Below the pieces are notes generated by a model. That model made no database searches, had not been told where the DNA came from, and saw only the letters and a program-made list of their open reading frames with translations. A stretch of DNA of 64,000 nt from Malurus cyaneus samueli (Eukaryota; Chordata; Aves; Passeriformes; Maluridae): NCBI GenBank assembly GCA_009741485.1, contig CM019237.1, positions 46,670,982 through 46,734,981 of the forward strand, read 5' to 3'. A program made the translations under genes and the position numbers. Shown piece by piece: positions 27,101 to 38,372 of the stretch. Position 1 is the stretch's first letter. Each line of letters opens with the position of its first letter.

Positions 27101-29445
27101 AGGTCCATTTTGGGTAAAGTGAAGTAGTACTTACTTTTACCTAAGTAAAATAGTCCATTCCTCCCATTATGAATATGACAGGTTGTGTCCTAAACAGATT
27201 TTACTCTCCCCTCTGGTAGACATGATAGGTTTCCCTCTAAAGCTTTTTGAAACTACAGATGGGGAAACTGTGCTGGTCGTGAAGTGGTATAATTCACTAA
27301 ACTTAGGTTTGTTCTGAATTATCTTTTTGCTTTGAGAAAAGTGATACAACCTGAGTAGTCTCTCAAGTATCCAGCAGTCAGTAAGTTTGGGCAGGGTTTG
27401 AAGATGGATTCCTAGACAGCTGCAGGTGACTAGAATTCAGCTGCTGGTGAAAGCATCTGGTGCTTTTGTGTGTTTTTGATTTGGCTCTTGATATAGATTG
27501 CCTGGTTTTTGTCTCTTTCTCTGTCAATGGGTAAGTGTACATTTCCCTAGACTATAAGCTTCTTGAAACTGAGTTTCCCTGTGTTTGTATGTATATGTTA
27601 GAATTTTCAATAGTGTAAAACCAAGTTGGACGTAGAAGTCCCTCAGAAACCCAAATTTTCAAGGGTTGCACCCTTATGAGGTTGGCATACTGCCAGCCTG
27701 TTGTAAATCTCTTGTATCATAACTTGTGTGAGCCAGTTGTAAAGGTTTTCTGGAAGGAACTCTGCATTTTTAAAAGTTAAAAGTGAATACGTAAGACTTA
27801 CATTGAAGTTGAGTTTTCCTCCACAGAACTAGCCTCCAGCAGGTAAGTGCACTGGTCTGGAAGTGGGACCTGATAAAGAATAAAAATAGAGAATTATTTT
27901 AAAACCATGTTCTTGTATGATTATGTAACAGCAACGTTAGAGTCCTGCACAATATCCCCTTGTTTTCTCTCCCAGTCATAGCAGTATTGATCTAATAATT
28001 GTAACTTCCACCTGATAGAATTACATTTCAGGTTTCCTTTTGAACAGTTGCATAATTACGAAGCAAACATTTTTCAGACACAAATTCCTCTTTTTCTTTT
28101 AGTTTCCTTTGGGTTTGGCTTTCTTTTTATTGCTTCTCCATCTTGAAGATTAGCTTGACAAGTACTATAGCTGACAGAGCTAGGAGACATTCCAGAGTAT
28201 TTTGTCATGCTGCTAGTGTTTCCATGGGCTCTTGCAGTTCATCTTTGCTTCTTTGCTTTCAGACCCACACACAAGCACAAAACAAAGTACCTATTTTCAT
28301 GTGAAGAAATTTATGACAGATTATGCCAGGGACCATTGCCAGGCATCGTATTTAATATAAGGCACTTTCAAATCATACAATTTTTTAAAAAATATCCCAA
28401 CAATCTGTAAAGCGTCTTGAAACTGCATGCTGTTCTATGCCATTTCCAATTTCAATTTCTCAGATATCTGCTTTATCACCAAGTATATTTGGCTTTTGGG
28501 ATTTGTTATTTAATCATGAGTAACAGCAAGCTAAACAAGTGCATTGTAGACTGTAGAAATTAAATCAGGAAGATTTCACTTCCCAGAAACTCTTTAGTCC
28601 TTCAGAGTGATATTGATGAAAGAAGTTATTGTAATTTTCTGCTGTCTGCGTTATTGTGGTTAGCATCAGTATCAGAATGAAACTATTTAAGCGACTTCAG
28701 AAAGTCAAGAAAATTCAGAATAACTGCCCCACTACTGCATGAGTTACTTTCTTATTTATCATTGCCCTGCAATTCATTAAGGTCTTGGTCTTCCATTGAG
28801 GTAGCTTGTGTAGAAAAGAACATGAAAGTAATGTAGATATTTATATGAAAAGAACAGTAATGAAATTGAAGTTTAGCACATTAATTATTTCATGGTTTTG
28901 TGTTTTTATAAATCTTGTGAACATGGGGCAAAGTAAGTTTTAAGGAGAAAAAACAGAATTTTTTGTGTGCTGCTTTTTAGATTGCAGGTTTTAACTAAAT
29001 TTTCAAGAATGCTTTATTTTTTTCAGTAAGCAGAGTATTTCATTTTCTTAACAATATAAATGTTTGTATATATTGTGAACATTCTGAATATCTTACCTAA
29101 AAACTCGTAACAAAGTTAAAACATCTCTTTTCGTTTTAATAATGTAATGGAACAGTTACATTAATATTTCAAAGAGACAGGAAAAACACAGGGATAGTCT
29201 CAACTCATTACCCTTACAATGAGATTTCTGTAGCAGTTTCAGCAGTTTAGAGCACTGGTCATTATAGTATTTTATAACACATTCAACAAATTATTGCCTT
29301 GCAGCAATGTTTGTGAATAATTACAGTGTTGTAGTATGAAGAATTGGAAAGGCTTTAATGAAAAATGAAGTAGCAAATATACTTTTGATTGAAATAAACG
29401 CCCTTAATTCAGTCTTTCAAGTGTATGTGTATCTTTAACTTGCAG
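21188..29445 (+). other. ANKS1B: ANKS1B intron between exons D and E
   Basis: About 8.3 kb. It contains an A/C-rich run at about 21590-21620 and two T/G-rich low-complexity tracts at 25340-25480 and 25656-25735. The stretch 26020-26290 is more GC-rich with open frames on both strands, but neither resembles a known protein. It ends in an ACTTGCAG acceptor. No RNA gene, recognisable transposon or credible coding exon is seen. Confidence 0.75.
25340..25735. repeat. T/G-rich low-complexity DNA with GTTTT-type units
   Basis: Two tracts (about 25340-25480 and 25656-25735) are built from GTTTT, GTTG and long T runs, separated by about 180 bp of ordinary sequence. Open frames on both strands here (Phe/Val/Leu-rich, or Lys/Gln/Thr/Asn-rich) are by-products of the composition. 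It may derive from an expanded poly(A)-like tail of an insertion on the minus strand, but no element body was recognised next to it. Confidence 0.8.
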
Positions 29446-29556
29446 AATATATGGAAACAGGAAATGCAAGTATTTCAGAGGAACGCCCCCTGGAATGTGC
29501 AGAACATCAGTCTTGCGTTTTGTCCCCAGAAGTTCCTCCATCTCCAAAGGCTAAAA
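29446..29556 (+). CDS. ANKS1B: ANKS1B coding exon: start of the inter-domain linker (exon E)
   Basis: 111 nt, phase 1 at both ends. It completes the Glu codon split at the end of exon D and encodes YMETGNASISEERPLECAEH, then QSCVLSPEVPPSPKAK, leaving one base (A) of a serine codon. This is the Ser/Pro/Glu-rich, presumably disordered linker after the ankyrin array. It is less conserved than the ankyrin exons, but the SP..PPSPKAKSE pattern and position match the ANKS1B linker. Acceptor ACTTGCAG, donor AAA|GTAAAT. The exon is symmetric, so skipping would keep the frame. Reading on into the intron stays open to 29648 before a stop. Confidence 0.9.
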
Positions 29557-31601
29557 GTAAATACATGTACTCTGTGAATGCAAAAGCTGTACTGAATTTA
29601 TCTTTAAAATTACATTCATACAAACATACAAAGTGGAGAAAATGTTAAGAAAGTTGTTGATATCAAGTAGGGGTTTTTTTCTACCATGAATTACCTACCT
29701 TGACTACATACAGTGTAATCATGTCATAGAGAAAAGCAAGGAGCTGTATTCTCAGAAAAAACAAGTCACTAATGGATTACAATCTACTGCATTATATGAT
29801 CTTAAGTATTTTTAATTTATCTGACCTTATCCATTTTATAATCAAATAAAACAAAAACAATGAATATGTTGAAACACTCTGCAGGCATTGTTTGCATTCC
29901 GGTTAAAAATTGAATTTACTTCATCTTTCCCAAAGAGTGCATCTACCATTTGTTTTACATTTGGAAGCCTCTTGCATAGTTCACAAATGTACTGCACTTC
30001 CATTCATCTTCCAACACAGCTTTCATACACTCTGGTGCTCACTGTTTTCTGCATGTGCTTTCATTTTATGTTCTGCTTCACCATTTACACACCACAATCA
30101 CTAAAGCAGGGCAATTCCTGAGTGTGGTGTTATCTTGCTCTTTCACAATAATTATCCTTCTGTAGCACCAAACCTGATTTCTGCCTTTAGTAATCACCCA
30201 GAGTGAACAAATTGACTGCTGGCAAATAACTAAGCCTCTCCTTGATTTTGTTGTGTGAGTTGTGATGTTATTTTGTTGGTGGTGGTTTTTGTGTTGGTTT
30301 GGTTTGGTTCAGGTTTTTTTTCTACATGTTTGCTGGGAGAGTTTTCATTTATGAGAAAATAAAGCTTCCTGATGCATGTCAGATTATGATCTTCATCATG
30401 ATAGTGAACAAATGCTGTAGTTCCAATCATATTTCCCATTGGGATACTTAACAGATATATGGTGTATGAAGATAAATAGTTCCTTTGAGATTAGTGGTAC
30501 TGTGAATCCAGCTACCATATGCAATAGAAACGTCTGTCCTGAAATTATGTAGCAAATATTTTTAAAATGTGTCTTACTTCTAATGATAAGGTCACGATCT
30601 CACATTTCTTATTTCCTCTTACAAGATATAAATAATGTAAAGCACACTGGCTGAGTTTTGCTTGTCTATTGTGTAATCTGATACTAAAGAAGAGAAATTA
30701 TACTTGAACGTGCTTCCCATCCGTCTGCCATTTTCTTGACAGTCTAATTTCAAATAATTTAAACTAACTTTGGAAGAGGGATAGCAGTATCAATTACTTT
30801 TCTGTGAATTTCATGAAAATAGGGAGTTGTATAGAGGAGGAAGACCCAAATTAGTACATGCACTGAAAGAAATAGGCAAAATGTGCCTTTTATGTATTCT
30901 GGCTGCAATCAGCCAGTCAACTAGTGCACTTTCACCCAGGTCACTCCAGTTTTGTCACACGGAATTCGTTCTTGCCCAGTAAGAAATACTGCAGGCCATA
31001 TGTGGGAGAGCATAGGATTGGGTACATGAAAATAGTTCTGTAGGGAGCATTAGTTCTGTTTCTTTATAGCACACTGTATCATGATTTTAGAATAGTTTTT
31101 AATAGTTGGATATTTTACTTCCAATTCTTAGTTCTAATATTAATCTGGAATGATTTCTGATTTCTAATTAAAAAGCACTATATAAATAAGCCTGATTATA
31201 TTTTTGCTAATTTACAAGTTTCATCCAAAGTTATTGTTGACTAAGAGTAGCAAGAGTTTTGAATGCAAAATTTCTGTTGCTTAGATATTAAAAAGCAATT
31301 AAAAACTTTTAATGCAATTAACAACTTCTGTTCTTTTCTCTGAAAATTTCCATAACTGGCTATGATTATAATTTTAAATGTATTTTTGAGTATTTATGCT
31401 TACTTAGCATAGCAAACAGTAACTATGGAAAGAAATGAAACAAACAGAGCTCTAGACCAAGCAGATATGGGTTTTTTTCAGTGGATTCTTTCATTATGTG
31501 AGTATACTGAAGTCTGTTATATGTATGAGCTTAATATGCTCACTCTGTTTTTTCTTTTCAGCTTTTTTTTTTTTTTTTTTCCAAAGATGGAGTAACATGG
31601 A

Positions 31602-33693
31602 AGCATCTGTATTTTGTCAAGTACAAGTGCTGCAGTCTCCACCAATATGACGTTGTAACCTAGTTGAGAAAAGGGGTTTCTCACTTGCTCCTGGAAACGC
31701 TTGGCTTTCACTTGTATTTTCATTGCTGTTAATAAGGTAGCTGGTGAGCACGCAGAGCAGTATACAGAACCCATGTGGTTGATCATAATGAGCAGCTTTT
31801 CAATCTGTGGAGGCCTTGCTGCTCCCAATGGACTATTGCAGAACGGTTAGCATTCAATATGGTTCTAGTACTTATTACTACTGCCATTTCCAATAGTGTG
31901 CCTCAGTTAGTATAGACATATAAAGCCTTTTGTCTTACTGTTCTGGTAGATTTCTTAGCTAAAGAAATCTGATAAATGAGGTGAAAACATAAAACACAAT
32001 GCAGAATGCACTAATTACACGTTTCTGATAGACTGCTGTAGAGTGGTGTGTTTTAAACATTGTGGTTTTGCCCAGTATGTTCTTCCCACCATTCCATTAA
32101 TCCTGGGAGTGTGAGCAAGAATTATTCATAAAGCAGTACTTTGATGGGGGAGATGTGCATTCTTAGTCACTACAGTTTACGAGCTTATGATATTATTCAT
32201 TAATTACAGCAGCAAACATGAACCCGATGCAGACTATGGATATTGATTTTGTATGTTTGTGGGGTTTATATTTTGGACAGTTGCTATTTGTAGACCATTT
32301 TTAGGATTAGAAACAGAAAGGGTAAGTATATATTCATCGTAACTAAATGCAAGGTATAGGGCAATCGCGAATTATGTAGATTGCCTTTAGCAAATTCCCA
32401 GTCTGGAATGAAATGCCATTATTTTTGAGCAGGGAATGGTGCATGAAGATCAGTATTTAGAAGATAAGGTATGGAAAATGACAGATATTCAATAAAGTTT
32501 AAAGACTGTGTATTCCTTTAGGCATAAATTACTCCGGATTTCTAATACTGACTAATGGTGTGTCTGTTTTCAAAGGTGAAGCTGTGACTGGAGATATATC
32601 AAAGCTCTTAGATGAAATCAAATTGTGCAAGAAAGGAATACTCTTTTGAAGACTGTCTCATACAATATCAGACCATTATCTGGAAATTTTAGTAAGTATC
32701 AGAGGAAGAGCTATACCAGTGGAAGCCAAACCAGCTTAATGTAGTAAGTAAGATGGGATACAAGGGCAATATTCCAGTTACATCTGGTTTATTATGGCAC
32801 ACGTAAAAAAGAAATAGTAAGAGTGAGAATAGTACATTATAATAAAAAATAATATAGCATGTGCTCTTACAGATTGAATGTAATGTTCACTTCATTTTAC
32901 AAAGGTATCACCAACACCTCAGAAGGCTTTTATGGCACCACCACTAATACATTCAGGTTACGTTTGAACATGGGGGGCAAGGAAGGGTTTTTTGAGAAAT
33001 CAGTGGAAATCAGTGTGAGCAATACTATCTGAATACTAAATGTTGGCAGAATATGATCAAATATGCCCCAAAAGGATCAGCTAAGCATCCGCAGTTATTA
33101 TTCTTATACATTTTAGTACTAAATTCCTTTCTCAGTACTCTAATGGTATTGAAGACTGAATCTCTAATACTGAAATTGTTGTGGTGTGATATTTCCGTGA
33201 TTTCCAACTAAATTGAAGATGACTTCATTGCTATTATATTATGAAGAAAGTACTTCTAGGATTCATTTTTGTTACTACAGGCTACAAGTTGTTGGGTTTT
33301 TTGGTTTTTTTTTTCTCCAGTTGAGTTCTCTTCCTCACAGGTTTCCTGGTTTCAGCTGGTTTAGGCTTAATTTGAGGCATGACGTTAAGTAAACATGATA
33401 GTGCAGAACAGAGAAAAACTACTAAGTTTGAAATTTCAATTATTGCTTTTCAATAAAGTTAAGGAAAATTATGGCCAGTTATGTGAGGAAAACCATGGCA
33501 AGTTATGGACTTTCATGTTTTGGACAATTTTAATTTATATATATCTGTATCTATTATATATAATATAGACCAGTGAGATTACACAAGATGCGTATCTGCT
33601 CTGAAATGCAGTAGATGCTTTTATAAACCCCTTCTAGATGTTTGAATGATGAAGTTTTGTACTGAACTCATCTGACCAGAGTACGATCCTATT
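31602..33693. repeat. first copy of a 2.1 kb direct tandem block (error-like copy)
   Basis: Starts at AGCATCTGTATTTTGTCAAG and ends at about GATCCTATT. The same sequence restarts at 33699. Compared with the second copy this one is about 60 bases shorter, and most differences are single-base losses, many within homopolymers or small repeats; clear substitutions are few. Real neutral divergence would be dominated by substitutions. The pattern resembles unpolished long-read sequence placed next to its corrected counterpart. An 18-base T run lies just 21 bases before the left border, a typical place for assembly trouble. Confidence 0.9.
32576..32743 (+). pseudogene. ANKS1B: extra, frame-broken copy of ANKS1B exon F
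   Basis: Corresponds base for base to the intact exon at 34694-34869 but is 168 instead of 176 nt. Seven separate small deletions (one C in GTGCC, one A in GAAAAG, one T in GATCTG, one A in GGAAAA, one A in GTAAAG, two bases in CTTATGACC, one A in ACCAAG) remove eight bases and break the frame repeatedly. Acceptor (TTTTCAAAG) and donor (GTA|GTAAGT) are preserved. If real and spliced in, it would frameshift the transcript. The deletion-only pattern makes an assembly or sequencing artefact more likely than a biological pseudo-exon. Confidence 0.85.
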
Positions 33694-33698
33694 AGAGC

Positions 33699-35850
33699 AG
33701 CATCTGTATTTTGTCAAGTACAAGTGCTGCAGTCTCCACCAGTATGACTGTTGTAAACCTAGTTGAGAAAAGGGGTTTCTCACTTGCTCCTGGAAACGCT
33801 TGGCTTTCACTTGTATTTTCATTGCTGTTAATAAGGTAGCTGCGTGACACACGCAGAGCAGATAATCAGAACCCAATGTGGTTGATCATAATGAGCAGCT
33901 TTTCAATCTGTGGAGGCCTTGCTGCTCCCAATGGACTATTTGCAGAACGGTTAGCATTCAATATGGTTCTAGTACTTATTACTACTGCCATTTCCAATAG
34001 TGGTCCTCAGTTAGTATAGACATATAAAGCCTTTTGTCTTACTGTTCTGGTAGATTTCTTAGCTAAAGAAATCTGATAAAATGAGGTGAAAACATAAAAC
34101 ACAATGCAGAATGCACTAATTACACGTTTCTGATAGACTGCTGTAGAGTGGTGTGTTTTAAACATGTGGGTTTTGCCCAGTATGTTCTTCCACCATTCCA
34201 TTTAATCCTGGGAGTGTGAGCAAGAATTATTCATAAAGCAGCTACTTTGATGGGGGAGATGTGCATTCTTAGTCACTCACAGTTTACAGAGCTTATGTAG
34301 TATATTCATTAATTACAGCAGCAAACATGAACCCGATGCAGACTATGGGATATTGATTTTGTATGTTTGTGGGGTTTTATATTTTTGGACAGTTGCTATT
34401 TGTAGACCATTTTTAGGATTAGAAAACAGAAAGGGTAAGTATATATTCATCGTAACTAAATGCAAGGTATAGGGCAATGCCGAATTATGTAGATTGCCTT
34501 TAGCAAATTCCCAGTCTGGAATGAAATGCCATTATTTTTGAGCAGGGAATGGTGCATGAAGATCAGTATTTAGAAGATAAGGTATGGAAAATGACAGATA
34601 TTCAATAAAGTTTAAAGACTGTGTATTTCCTTTTTAGGCATAAATTACTCCTGGTATTCTAATTACTGACTAATGGTGTGTCTGTTTTCAAAGGTGAAGC
34701 TGTGACTGGAGAATTATCAAAGCTCTTAGATGAAATCAAATTGTGCCAAGAAAAGGAATACTCTTTTGAAGATCTGTCTCATACAATATCAGACCATTAT
34801 CTGGAAAATTTTAGTAAAGTATCAGAGGAAGAGCTTATGACCAGTGGAAGCCAAACCAAGCTTAATGTAGTAAGTAAGATGGGATACAAGGGCAATATAT
34901 TCAGTTACATCTGGTTTATTTATGGCACACGTAAAAAAGAAATAGTAAGAGTGAGAATAGTACATTATAATAAAAAATAATATAGCATGTGCTTCTTACA
35001 GATTTAGAATGTAATGTTCACTTCATTTTACAAAGGTATCACCACACACCTCAGAATGGCTTTTTATGGCACCACCACTAATACATTCAGGTTACTGGTT
35101 TTGAACATGGGGAGGGCAAGGAAGGGTTTTTTGAGAAATCAGTGGAAATCAGTGTGAGCAATACTATACTGAATACTAAATGTTGGCAGAATATGATCAA
35201 ATATGCCCCCAAAAGGATCAGCTAAGCATCCGCAGTTATTATTCTTATACATTTTAGTACTAAATTCCTTTCTCAGTAGCCTAATGGTATTGAAGACTGA
35301 ATCTCTAATACTGAAAATTGTTGTGGTTGTGATATTTCCGTGATTTCCAACTATAATTGAAGATGACTTCATTGCTATTAATATTATGAAGAAAGTACTC
35401 TAGGATTCATTTTTGCTTTACTACAAGGCTACAAAGTGTTTGGTTTTTTTGGTTTTTTTTTTCTCCAGTTGAGTTCTCTTCCTCAACAGGTTTCCTGGTT
35501 TCAGCTGGTTTAGGCTTAATTTTGAGGCATGACGTTAAGTAAACATGATAGTGCAGAACAGAGAAAAACTACTAAGTTTGAAATTTCAATTATTGCTTTT
35601 CATAAATTAAGGAAAATTATGGCCAGTTATGTGAGGAAAACCATGGCAAGTTATGGACTTTCATGTTTTGGACAATTTTTAATTTTATATATCTGTATCT
35701 ATATATATATATATAGAGACACAGTGAGATTTACAAAGATGCGTATCTGCTCTGAAATGCAGTAGATGCTTTTATAAACCCCTTCTAGATGTTTGAATGT
35801 ATGAAGTGTTGTACTGAACTCAATCTGACCAGAGTACTGATCCTATTTAA
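33699..35850. repeat. second copy of the 2.1 kb direct tandem block (intact copy)
   Basis: Begins at AGCATCTGTATTTTGTCAAG again and ends at about GATCCTATTT, where it continues into unique intron (AAGCATTTTTAGATGC). It contains the intact exon F. The left border of copy one, the junction and the right border share a short AGC/AAGC(AT) microhomology, which either a recombination event or an assembler overlap could use. Confidence 0.9.
34694..34869 (+). CDS. ANKS1B: ANKS1B coding exon: conserved linker segment (exon F)
   Basis: 176 nt: two bases completing the split serine plus 58 codons, entering in phase 1 and leaving in phase 0. It encodes EAVTGELSKLLDEIKLCQEK, then EYSFEDLSHTISDHYLENFS, then KVSEEELMTSGSQTKLNV. 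This motif (ELSKLLDEIKLCQEK, SFEDL, HTISDHYL) is diagnostic of ANKS1B and absent from ANKS1A in this form. Acceptor TTTTCAAAG uses AAG rather than CAG. Donor is GTA|GTAAGT. The next exon is phase 0, consistent with this end. A near-identical broken copy precedes it by 2.1 kb. Read-through beyond the donor stays open to 34980. Confidence 0.95.
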
Positions 35851-36190
35851 GCATTTTTAGATGCTTGTCTAGTGTCTCTCTGCATTTAGGTGCTAACTGC
35901 TATTTAAATCTTCTCAGCTGCTGTTTTGCAGAAAATGTATTCCCTATAAATCTGTCTGCTCAGACCTAAATGAAATGCAGTGTGAATAGAAAGTATTCAG
36001 ACACTAAATCTGTAATTCTTGTGACAGAGAAATATAAAGGTAAATTAGGCAATATATCTTTTTGGTATTTCATATATCTTAAAAACAAAAATGAATCTTC
36101 AAAATTGGGGACTGTTTAAAGCATGTTATGGTGTTCTCCTATTAGGGCATCCAGCTTTTCTTTAAAAGAGAAGTGTAATCAGGATGATGG

Positions 36191-36776
36191 GTGTGCACTT
36201 CCAACATGATGCTGGGATGGCAGGCAGAACATGTTTTCCACTACAGTAAACCCAAATATACAGATCTGTGTGGAGAGGACTCTTTGGTGGAATGTGAGGT
36301 TTTTCTATTTGTTCTAACGCATCCATTTAATTTTTTTAATGCATTGTAGGGTTATTAGTCTGTTCAGTTGCTACCTGGCTGCCTTGCATCAAAAAAATGG
36401 AAGTGAGTTCCATTTTTGTCACAGTGTCTTTTAATTTTGAGCGGGTGCTGCCTTCCATTTGTGTTTAGGCTCCCTGTATAGTGCATGGGTGATACAAAAA
36501 GCCACATGCTCTGTAAGGAGCCATGAAAGAGTAATCGGGAAGAAGCACTAAAGTTAAGCGATACGTTTAGCTCTGAAAATGACTCTGAAGGTGAATGCTG
36601 CCAAATTGTTTTGGGGGCAGGTCCAGCAAGCACAGCTATGGAAGATGTGTGACAGTATGGTGATGATTGGAGAAACTTCAATGAATATTCATGCACAAGA
36701 ACATGATGATACAGAAAGTGAAGATGTATGTAGATGTGGAGAGTCAGAAATAGATTCCTTGGATATGTATTAAAGA
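36191..36776 (+). pseudogene. possible decayed protein-coding insertion, gene unidentified
   Basis: Three stretches on the plus strand read like protein. Segment 1 (36191-36330) includes MLGWQAEHVFHYSKPKYTDL, then CGEDSLVECEVF. Segment 2 (36434-36649), in the same frame after several in-frame stops, includes KSNREEALKLSDTFSSENDS, then EGECCQIVLGAGPASTAMED. Segment 3 (from 36651, shifted by one base) includes IHAQEHDDTESEDVCRCGES and ends EIDSLDMY before TAA at 36774. The acidic, Cys-containing composition is unlike random AT-rich translation. An AATAAA lies downstream at about 37180. The absence of splice-like gaps between the segments suggests a processed copy, but no parent gene was recognised, and no poly(A) tail or target-site duplication was found. 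Confidence 0.35.
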
Positions 36777-38319
36777 AGAGAGGTTCCTGCAACTCTACTT
36801 AAGTTTTCTCCTTCATGGGAAGCTTCTGTAAGAATCTCAATAGGTTAAGTGGGTTCTTATCTGTCGTCTGCATTTGTTCAGCTTGCATTTGTTTCTACTG
36901 CACATACCAAAGCCCTATGGAAGTATGGGCAATACAGGAATATGTGACACTGGAGCACAGACTCTTTCTGCCTGCTGGACTGAGTGTTACCTTTCTCTAT
37001 TACCAGCTCCAGCAGAGGGCTGGAGCCCCTCCAGCTATGCTTCCATGAAGGAGCCATGACTTCAGCTTCAAATCAGTAGTTTTTTCCTAACTTTCATTGC
37101 CGGCTGTGCCAGCATCAGCGCTGAAGAGGTGTAGAAGTCAGGATCCTGTTGATAATATATTAGACGGTGCCATTTCCTGAATAAATGTCGATTCCAGGCT
37201 TTTCAACTTGGAGTTTGACAATCTGAAAAATTTCAAAAATCCAAATCATGTCACTTTGTGACACTTAGGGAGATTTTGCAAAGGAACTGGCTACTTGGAG
37301 ACATGCATTTTTTTTTTTGCATCACACTGTTGTTCAAAGAAATGGGAGACTGGGGAGTTTCTGATTGGAATAGTAACTTGTGGATCATAAACTTAGGAAG
37401 CTGGAGTGAGGGGCATCAGGAGATATCTCCCAAGGATACCATGTGCTTGGGAAAGAGAAGGCATCAGCAAGCAGAGTGTATTTCAAAGCATTTTTTAAAT
37501 AACTAGCTCTTTTCAAGAGGGCCAGAACAACTGTGTTACTGCTCTGGCTAAATGAGATTAAGACTGATTTGGGACTGTGGAAAGGAGGGTCTGTCTATTC
37601 AGAATCCACAGCCTGGAATTCTGTCCTGAATTTTAGGTCCCAGCCTCTGTTGTTTGGCAGAGTGGGGCTCACAGTTTTTGTTTAGTGTAAGAGTAGTGGG
37701 GATGCCCGCTTTTTAATGTAATAACTTGAGAGCAAAGACTTCATCTGGAAGAGTGGTGTTCAGTTCTTTCCATGACATAGTGATGAGTTTCAACATTGGT
37801 TTTATAGTCTCCCAGATAAAGTACTGATCATCAGGCCATTATCCTTTCTGATATTGTTTCTGTAGAGTACAGCCAGTGGAAAGATACCAGTGCAATCTGA
37901 AGAGCAGGGCTTTGGATGCCTTGTTCACAGGCACATTCTCTTCCTTTTCTGGTCTTGGATGTCTTGCACTCTTTGTTGCTCAGTGATACAGCACTTGTAG
38001 AATTCTACACTTTCTTTGAAAGAAGTGAGTTTGGAAGTCTTTTAGGTCAAGGACAGAATTGAATCCATTCTTCCATTTGCCATGTTATTAGACAATTAGT
38101 CATCCAACGACATAACAAGTTGTTCTGGAATGTTTGTAGTAAGGAACTACTTATTTGCATCAAATTTTGCATTGAAAACATGACATGTTTTTATTTCTTT
38201 TATATGTTTCTCTTGGCTAGGTGTGTGATTTATGACATAAGGCATTAAAACTCCAGTGACTTACATGCTCACAGTATTTTCAAGTCAAATAGGAAACAGA
38301 GTTTGCACAGCTCTGAGGT

Positions 38320-38372
38320 TAGGTGAAAAAGAACAAAAAGAATAAAGAAAAGAAAAAAAAGAGAAAAAAGAA
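38320..38372. repeat. A/G-rich low-complexity run
   Basis: A purine-only stretch of A runs punctuated by single G residues, with occasional C or T at its start. Ordinary simple sequence. Confidence 0.8.

Larger units (their letters stand above)
29557..34693 (+). other. ANKS1B: ANKS1B intron between exons E and F, containing the extra copy of the exon F block
   Basis: About 5.1 kb as assembled. The first 2 kb are ordinary intron ending in an 18-base T run at 31563-31580. From about 31602 the sequence is the first copy of a 2.1 kb block that is repeated immediately afterwards, so roughly 2.1 kb of this intron may be an assembly duplicate. It ends in the unusual acceptor TTTTCAAAG. Confidence 0.75.

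Noticed and set aside
36364..36792. 142-codon minus-strand open frame
   Set aside because: It is opposite the plus-strand segments that read as protein; its His/Phe/Ser-rich text looks like the antisense shadow of that candidate pseudogene.
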